From assembly GCA_000497835.1 (NCBI GenBank), contig KI547166.1, forward strand, positions 27,035 through 67,783: 40,749 nt of DNA, in the 5' to 3' direction. The notes under the pieces were generated by a model, which saw only the letters and a program-made list of their open reading frames with translations, had not been told where the DNA came from and made no database searches. Shown in pieces: positions 35,045-40,749 of this stretch. The number at the start of each line of letters is the position of its first letter. Position 1 is the stretch's first letter. This DNA is from a gamma proteobacterium L18 (GTDB taxonomy: Bacteria; Pseudomonadota; Gammaproteobacteria; Pseudomonadales; Pseudomonadaceae). The position numbers and the translations under genes were made by a program.

Positions 35045-35071
35045 AGAGGGGTGTGCCAGCCACTGCGCGGC

Positions 35072-35101
35072 GTCCGTGACGCAGCCTTCGGCAGCTGCTA
35101 C
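35072..35101. repeat. Half copy of repeat family E
   Basis: GTCCGTGACGCAGCCTTCGG followed by CAGCTGCTAC matches the right arm of the 18499-18588 element. The left arm is missing, so it is a solo or decayed copy next to family C copy 3. Confidence 0.7.
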
Positions 35102-35134
35102 AGGGGGGCGACCACCGTACAGCTTGCCACCGAG

Positions 35135-35170
35135 TTGACAGTTAACGACCGCAGGCTTACGTTAACGTAA
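35135..35170 (+). promoter_or_regulatory. liuA promoter region with LiuR-like palindrome
   Basis: TTACGTTAACGTAA (35157-35170) is a perfect 14-bp palindrome 46 nt before the liuA start. The outer bases GCTTAC/GTAAGC form a second dyad. A TTGACA (35135-35140) lies upstream as possible -35. Leucine operons in proteobacteria are controlled by the MerR-family LiuR, whose sites are, as I recall, similar AC-GT palindromes. No liuR gene is present here. Confidence 0.55.
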
Positions 35171-35216
35171 AGGTAAGCACAAACCCCACAAGAACAATCA
35201 ACGACAAAGGCCACCC

Positions 35217-36380
35217 ATGCGCTACCCGACCCTGAATTTCGCCCTGGGCGAAACCATCGACATGCTGCGTGACCAGGTGCAGGCGTTCGCCGCCGACAAG
35301 ATCGCCCCCCGCGCCGCGCAAATCGACCGCGATAACCTGTTCCCCGCCGACCTGTGGCGCCCGTTGGGCGACATGGGCCTGTTGGGCATTACCGTGCCGG
35401 AAGAGTACGGCGGCGCCGGCCTGGGCTACCTGGCCCACGTGGTGGCCATGGAAGAGATCAGCCGCGCCTCGGCCTCGGTGGCCCTGTCTTATGGGGCGCA
35501 TTCCAACCTGTGCGTGAATCAGATCAACCGCAACGGCAGCCACGAACAGAAGCTCAAGTACCTGCCCAAGCTGATCAGCGGCGAGCACGTCGGCGCCCTG
35601 GCCATGAGCGAGCCCAACGCCGGCTCCGATGTGGTGTCGATGAAATTGCGCGCCGACAAGCGCGGCGACCACTACGTGCTCAACGGCAGCAAGACCTGGA
35701 TCACCAACGGCCCCGACGCCAACACTTACGTGATCTACGCCAAGACTGACCTGGACAAGGGCGCCCACGGCATCACCGCCTTCATCGTCGAGCGTGACTG
35801 GGCCGGTTTCACCCGCAGCCAGAAGTTCGACAAGCTGGGCATGCGCGGCTCCAACACCTGCGAGCTGTTCTTCGACGACGTGCAGGTGCCCGAGGAAAAC
35901 ATCCTCGGCGAGCTCAACGGCGGTGTGAAAGTGCTGATGAGCGGCCTGGACTACGAGCGCGTGGTGCTGTCCGGTGGCCCTACCGGCATCATGCAGGCAT
36001 GCATGGACCTGGTAGTGCCCTACATCCACGACCGCAAGCAGTTCGGCCAGAGCATCGGCGAGTTCCAGCTGATCCAGGGCAAGGTCGCGGACATGTATAC
36101 CCAGCTCAACGCCAGCCGCGCCTACCTGTATGCCGTGGCCCAGGCCTGCGAGCGCGGCGAGACCACCCGCAAGGATGCCGCCGGGGTGATCCTGTACAGC
36201 GCCGAGCGGGCCACGCAGATGGCGCTCGACGCCATCCAGATTCTGGGCGGTAACGGCTATATCAACGAGTTCCCCGCCGGCCGCCTGCTGCGCGACGCCA
36301 AGCTCTACGAGATCGGCGCCGGCACCAGCGAAATCCGGCGCATGCTGATCGGCCGCGAACTGTTCAACGAAACCCGCTGA
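35217..36380 (+). CDS. liuA: Isovaleryl-CoA dehydrogenase
   Basis: FAD-dependent acyl-CoA dehydrogenase (387 residues) that oxidises isovaleryl-CoA to 3-methylcrotonyl-CoA in leucine degradation. The N-terminal helical domain has [19 protein letters not shown]. The middle beta domain has [12 protein letters not shown] and [12 protein letters not shown]. The C-terminal domain has catalytic base Glu247 in [16 protein letters not shown], the position that marks isovaleryl-CoA dehydrogenases, and ends with [32 protein letters not shown] residues. It leads the liuABCD operon, with 13 nt before liuB. Confidence 0.95.
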   Translation: MRYPTLNFALGETIDMLRDQVQAFAADKIAPRAAQIDRDNLFPADLWRPLGDMGLLGITVPEEYGGAGLGYLAHVVAMEEISRASASVALSYGAHSNLCVNQINRNGSHEQKLKYLPKLISGEHVGALAMSEPNAGSDVVSMKLRADKRGDHYVLNGSKTWITNGPDANTYVIYAKTDLDKGAHGITAFIVERDWAGFTRSQKFDKLGMRGSNTCELFFDDVQVPEENILGELNGGVKVLMSGLDYERVVLSGGPTGIMQACMDLVVPYIHDRKQFGQSIGEFQLIQGKVADMYTQLNASRAYLYAVAQACERGETTRKDAAGVILYSAERATQMALDAIQILGGNGYINEFPAGRLLRDAKLYEIGAGTSEIRRMLIGRELFNETR

Positions 36381-36393
36381 CGGAGTGCGCCCC

Positions 36394-38001
<1,608 letters not shown>

Positions 38002-38003
38002 TC

Positions 38004-38810
38004 ATGAACGATTTCAGCACCCTTGAACTGCAACACGACCCGCGCGGCTTCGCCACCCTGTGGCTGGCGCGCCCGGAGAAGAACAACGCCTTCAACGCGC
38101 AGATGATTCGCGAGCTAATCGTGGCCCTGGACCTGGTGGCCAATGACGGCACATTGCGCTTTCTGCTGATTCGCGCTCGCGGCAAGCACTTCTGCGCCGG
38201 CGCCGACCTGGCCTGGATGCAACACGCGGCGCAGCTGGACTTCAACACCAACCTGGACGATGCCCGCGAGTTGGCCGAGCTGATGTACAGCCTGGGCAAG
38301 CTCAAGCTGCCGACCCTTGCGGTGGTCCAGGGCGCGGCCTTTGGCGGCGGCCTGGGGTTGATCAGTTGCTGCGACCTGGCCATCGGCGCCGAGGATGCAC
38401 AGTTCTGCTTGTCAGAAGTGCGCATCGGGCTGACGCCGGCAGTGATCAGCCCCTTCGTGGTCAAGGCCATCGGCGAGCGCGCTACCCGTCAGTACGCCTT
38501 GAGCGCCGAACGCTTCGACGGCCTGCGCGCCCGCGAACTGGGCCTGCTGGCAGAGACTTTCGCTGCCCAGTATCTGGAACAGCGGGTGGCCCATTGGGTC
38601 GACACCCTGCTGCTCAACAGCCCGCAAGCCATGCGTGCTTGCAAAGAGTTGCTGCGCGAAGTGGCCCATGGTGAAACCACGGCGGCCGTGCGCCGCTATT
38701 GCGAGAACGCCATAGCCCGCATCCGCGTCAGTGGCGAAGGTCAGGAAGGCCTGCGCGCCTTCCTGGAAAAACGCCCGCCCGCCTGGCAAGCGCAGGAGCC
38801 GCGCCCATGA
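38004..38810 (+). CDS. liuC: 3-methylglutaconyl-CoA hydratase
   Basis: Crotonase-family hydratase of 268 residues that adds water to 3-methylglutaconyl-CoA, giving HMG-CoA. Features are the N-terminal ARPEKNNAFNAQMI, the oxyanion-hole segment GKHFCAGADLAWMQ and QGAAFGGGLGLISCCDLAIG. The catalytic Glu is in SEVRIGLTPAVISPFV. It starts 2 nt after liuB and overlaps the liuD start by 4 nt, so it is translated as part of the operon. Assignment over a generic enoyl-CoA hydratase rests on operon context. Confidence 0.93.
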   Translation: MNDFSTLELQHDPRGFATLWLARPEKNNAFNAQMIRELIVALDLVANDGTLRFLLIRARGKHFCAGADLAWMQHAAQLDFNTNLDDARELAELMYSLGKLKLPTLAVVQGAAFGGGLGLISCCDLAIGAEDAQFCLSEVRIGLTPAVISPFVVKAIGERATRQYALSAERFDGLRARELGLLAETFAAQYLEQRVAHWVDTLLLNSPQAMRACKELLREVAHGETTAAVRRYCENAIARIRVSGEGQEGLRAFLEKRPPAWQAQEPRP

Positions 38811-40678
38811 ACACCCGTGCAATCGACACCCTGCTGGTGGCCAACCGCGGTGAAATCGCCTGCCGGGTGATGCGCACCGCCAAGGCCATGGGGCTGACCA
38901 CCGTGGCCGTACACAGTGCCATCGACCGTGACGCCCGCCACAGCCGCGAGGCTGATCGGCGCGTGGACCTGGGGGGTAGCAAGGCCAGTGAGAGTTATCT
39001 GGACATCGACAGGATTGTCGCGGCGGCACTGAGCAGCGGCGCCCAGGCGATCCACCCCGGTTACGGCTTCCTGTCCGAGAACGCCGCCTTTGCGCGTGCC
39101 ATTGAACAGGCCGGGCTGATCTTTCTCGGCCCACCAGCCAGCGCCATCGACGCCATGGGCAGCAAGTCTGCCGCCAAGGCGCTGATGGAAACCGCCGGGG
39201 TGCCGCTGGTGCCCGGCTACCACGGCCAGGCCCAGGACCTGGAGACGTTCCGCGCCGCCGCCCAGCGCATTGGCTACCCGGTGCTGCTCAAGGCCACGGC
39301 CGGGGGCGGCGGCAAGGGCATGAAGGTGGTGGAGCACGAGGCTGACCTGGCCGACGCCCTGGCTTCGGCGCAGCGCGAGGCGCAATCATCCTTCGGCGAT
39401 GCGCGCATGCTGGTGGAGAAATACGTGCTGCAACCTCGGCACGTGGAAATCCAGGTGTTTGCCGATCAGCATGGCCATTGCCTCTACCTCAACGAGCGCG
39501 ACTGCTCCATTCAGCGTCGGCATCAGAAAGTGGTCGAGGAAGCCCCTGCCCCAGGCCTCAATGACGAGCTGCGCCGAGCCATGGGCGAAGCCGCAGTGAA
39601 GGCTGCTCAGGCGATCGGCTACGTGGGCGCGGGCACGGTGGAGTTTTTGCTCGATGCCCGTGGCGAGTTCTTCTTTATGGAGATGAATACGCGCCTCCAG
39701 GTGGAGCACCCGGTCACCGAGGCCATCACCGGGCTGGACCTGGTGGCCTGGCAGATTCGCGTGGCACAGGGTGAACCGCTGCCGATGACCCAGGCCGAGG
39801 TGCCGCTTGTTGGCCACGCGATTGAGGTGCGGCTCTACGCCGAAGACCCCGACAACGAGTTTCTGCCGGCCACCGGTACGCTGGCGCTGTATCAGGAATC
39901 CGCGCCCGGCCCTGGACGGCGGGTGGACAGCGGTGTGGCTGAGGGCGATAGCGTATCGTCCTTCTATGACCCCATGCTGGGCAAGCTGATTGCCTGGGGC
40001 GACACCCGTGAGCAGGCACGCCTGCGCCTGCTGGGCATGCTCGATGAGTTCGCGGTGGGCGGCGTACGCACCAACCTGGCGTTTTTGCGGCGCATCATCG
40101 GCCATCCGGCGTTTGCCGCGGCGGAGCTGGATACCGGGTTCATCCCGCGTCATCACGCTGACCTGCTGCCAGCGCCTTCCCCGCTGCCCGACGCATTCTG
40201 GCAGGCGGCCGCGACCGCCTGGCTGCCGCAGGGTGACAGTGATCCATGGTCGTCCCCCCACGGCCTGCGTTTGGGTTTGCCGGCCGAAACCGTGGTGCAT
40301 CTGCGGTGCCGTGAGCAGGTCCAGGTCGTCCATGTCCAAGGTCAAACCGGCACCCCCAGCTGGCGCCGTGGCGATACCCTGTTTGTGCGCTGGGGCAACG
40401 ACGTCCACCCGGTCAGCCTGTTTGATCCGATCGCCGAGGCCGAAGCCGACCACGGCCATCAGGGCAGCCTCAACGCGCCCATGAACGGCAGCATCGTGCG
40501 GGTGCTGGTGAGTGTGGGTGAACAGGTGGAGGCTGGTACGCCGCTGATCGTGCTGGAAGCCATGAAAATGGAACACAGCATTCGTGCGCCCCATGAGGGC
40601 ATCATCGGCGCCGTGCATTGCCATGAAGGCGAGATGGTCACCGAAGGCAGCCTGCTTGCGGAGATGCAGACCCTGTAG
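38807..40678 (+). CDS. liuD: Methylcrotonyl-CoA carboxylase biotin-carboxylase (alpha) subunit
   Basis: Biotin-dependent alpha subunit (623 residues). The biotin carboxylase domain (about 1-450) has LLVANRGEIACRVMR, HPGYGFLSENAAFA, the ATP-grasp glycine loop KATAGGGGKGMKVV and FMEMNTRLQVEHPVTE. A linker domain follows, then a C-terminal biotinyl domain with EAMKMEHS, in which Lys587 carries biotin. It forms the holoenzyme with LiuB. The stop codon TAG is itself part of the repeat that begins at 40675. liuE (HMG-CoA lyase), often next, does not follow within the 71 remaining bases. Confidence 0.95.
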   Translation: MNTRAIDTLLVANRGEIACRVMRTAKAMGLTTVAVHSAIDRDARHSREADRRVDLGGSKASESYLDIDRIVAAALSSGAQAIHPGYGFLSENAAFARAIEQAGLIFLGPPASAIDAMGSKSAAKALMETAGVPLVPGYHGQAQDLETFRAAAQRIGYPVLLKATAGGGGKGMKVVEHEADLADALASAQREAQSSFGDARMLVEKYVLQPRHVEIQVFADQHGHCLYLNERDCSIQRRHQKVVEEAPAPGLNDELRRAMGEAAVKAAQAIGYVGAGTVEFLLDARGEFFFMEMNTRLQVEHPVTEAITGLDLVAWQIRVAQGEPLPMTQAEVPLVGHAIEVRLYAEDPDNEFLPATGTLALYQESAPGPGRRVDSGVAEGDSVSSFYDPMLGKLIAWGDTREQARLRLLGMLDEFAVGGVRTNLAFLRRIIGHPAFAAAELDTGFIPRHHADLLPAPSPLPDAFWQAAATAWLPQGDSDPWSSPHGLRLGLPAETVVHLRCREQVQVVHVQGQTGTPSWRRGDTLFVRWGNDVHPVSLFDPIAEAEADHGHQGSLNAPMNGSIVRVLVSVGEQVEAGTPLIVLEAMKMEHSIRAPHEGIIGAVHCHEGEMVTEGSLLAEMQTL

Positions 40679-40749
40679 CAGCTGCCGAAGGCTGCGTCCC
40701 AGGCGCCGCGCTGGGTCAGAATGTGCGCGGCGTGAGTGACGCGACCTGG
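40675..40749. repeat. Repeat family E copy 3, cut by window end
   Basis: It opens GTAGCAGCTGCCGAAGGCTG and reaches GTGACGCGACCTGG at the window edge. Both match the reverse complement of the 18499-18588 element, in order. It begins at the last base of the penultimate liuD sense codon region and supplies the liuD stop codon. Confidence 0.8.

Overview
The window reads as a piece of a Pseudomonas chromosome (gamma-proteobacterium, high GC, outside P. aeruginosa sensu stricto). The evidence is the gene content (tusDCBE-ybiB, ercA-ercS with an ErdR-type regulator, a eutBC-permease unit, a bdlA-like gene, a liuABCD leucine operon) and the many long-armed REP-type palindromes between genes. No phage, integrase, transposase, CRISPR array, rRNA or tRNA was recognised. 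It looks like core and near-core metabolic chromosome, not an island. The species cannot be named from the sequence alone.

Layout. 1-1.6 kb: nucleobase (xanthine/uric acid type) NCS2 permease closed by a rho-independent terminator. 1.66-4.0 kb: a tightly overlapped tusD-tusC-tusB-tusE-ybiB operon for tRNA wobble-uridine 2-thiolation. 4.1-5.1 kb: a glutathionyl-hydroquinone reductase. 5.25-8.75 kb: an ethanol-regulation locus, with an ercA-like iron alcohol dehydrogenase and an ercS-like hybrid kinase overlapping on the minus strand. It faces a small exported-peptide ORF and an ErdR-like response regulator on the plus strand. 8.9-14.6 kb: an EAL protein with a degenerate GGDEF half, a HAD phosphatase, a transmembrane chemoreceptor, a C-terminally truncated DUF899 gene, a GNAT acetyltransferase and a secreted PEBP-family protein. 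14.77-19.8 kb: ethanolamine permease, eutB and eutC, with a divergent AraC regulator.

20-26.9 kb: an MFS exporter, a large MscS-family channel, a soluble twin-PAS chemoreceptor of BdlA type, a two-gene membrane-protein operon that includes a 24-residue peptide and has a strong terminator, and a DUF1003 protein. 26.9-29.4 kb: a metal ABC importer (ATPase-permease-binding protein) under a good Zur-like operator; its ATPase gene is frameshifted in this sequence. 29.56-30.0 kb: aroQ. 30.1-33.6 kb: a DmpA-type P1 aminopeptidase and APC permease divergent from a LuxR-type regulator. 33.7-40.7 kb: a 3-hydroxyisobutyryl-CoA hydrolase (valine branch), then liuA-liuB-liuC-liuD (leucine branch) behind a LiuR-like palindrome. 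Neither liuR nor liuE is in the window.

At least five families of inverted repeats punctuate the gene ends. Several sit so close that they overlap stop codons: the mscS/bdlA convergent pair and liuD. I saw no obviously undescribed multi-gene system. The points most worth a second look are the ABC ATPase frameshift at a TTTGGGG heptamer, two unannotated-size peptide genes, the 39-bp perfect palindrome pair at 14.58-14.75 kb, and the composite repeats.
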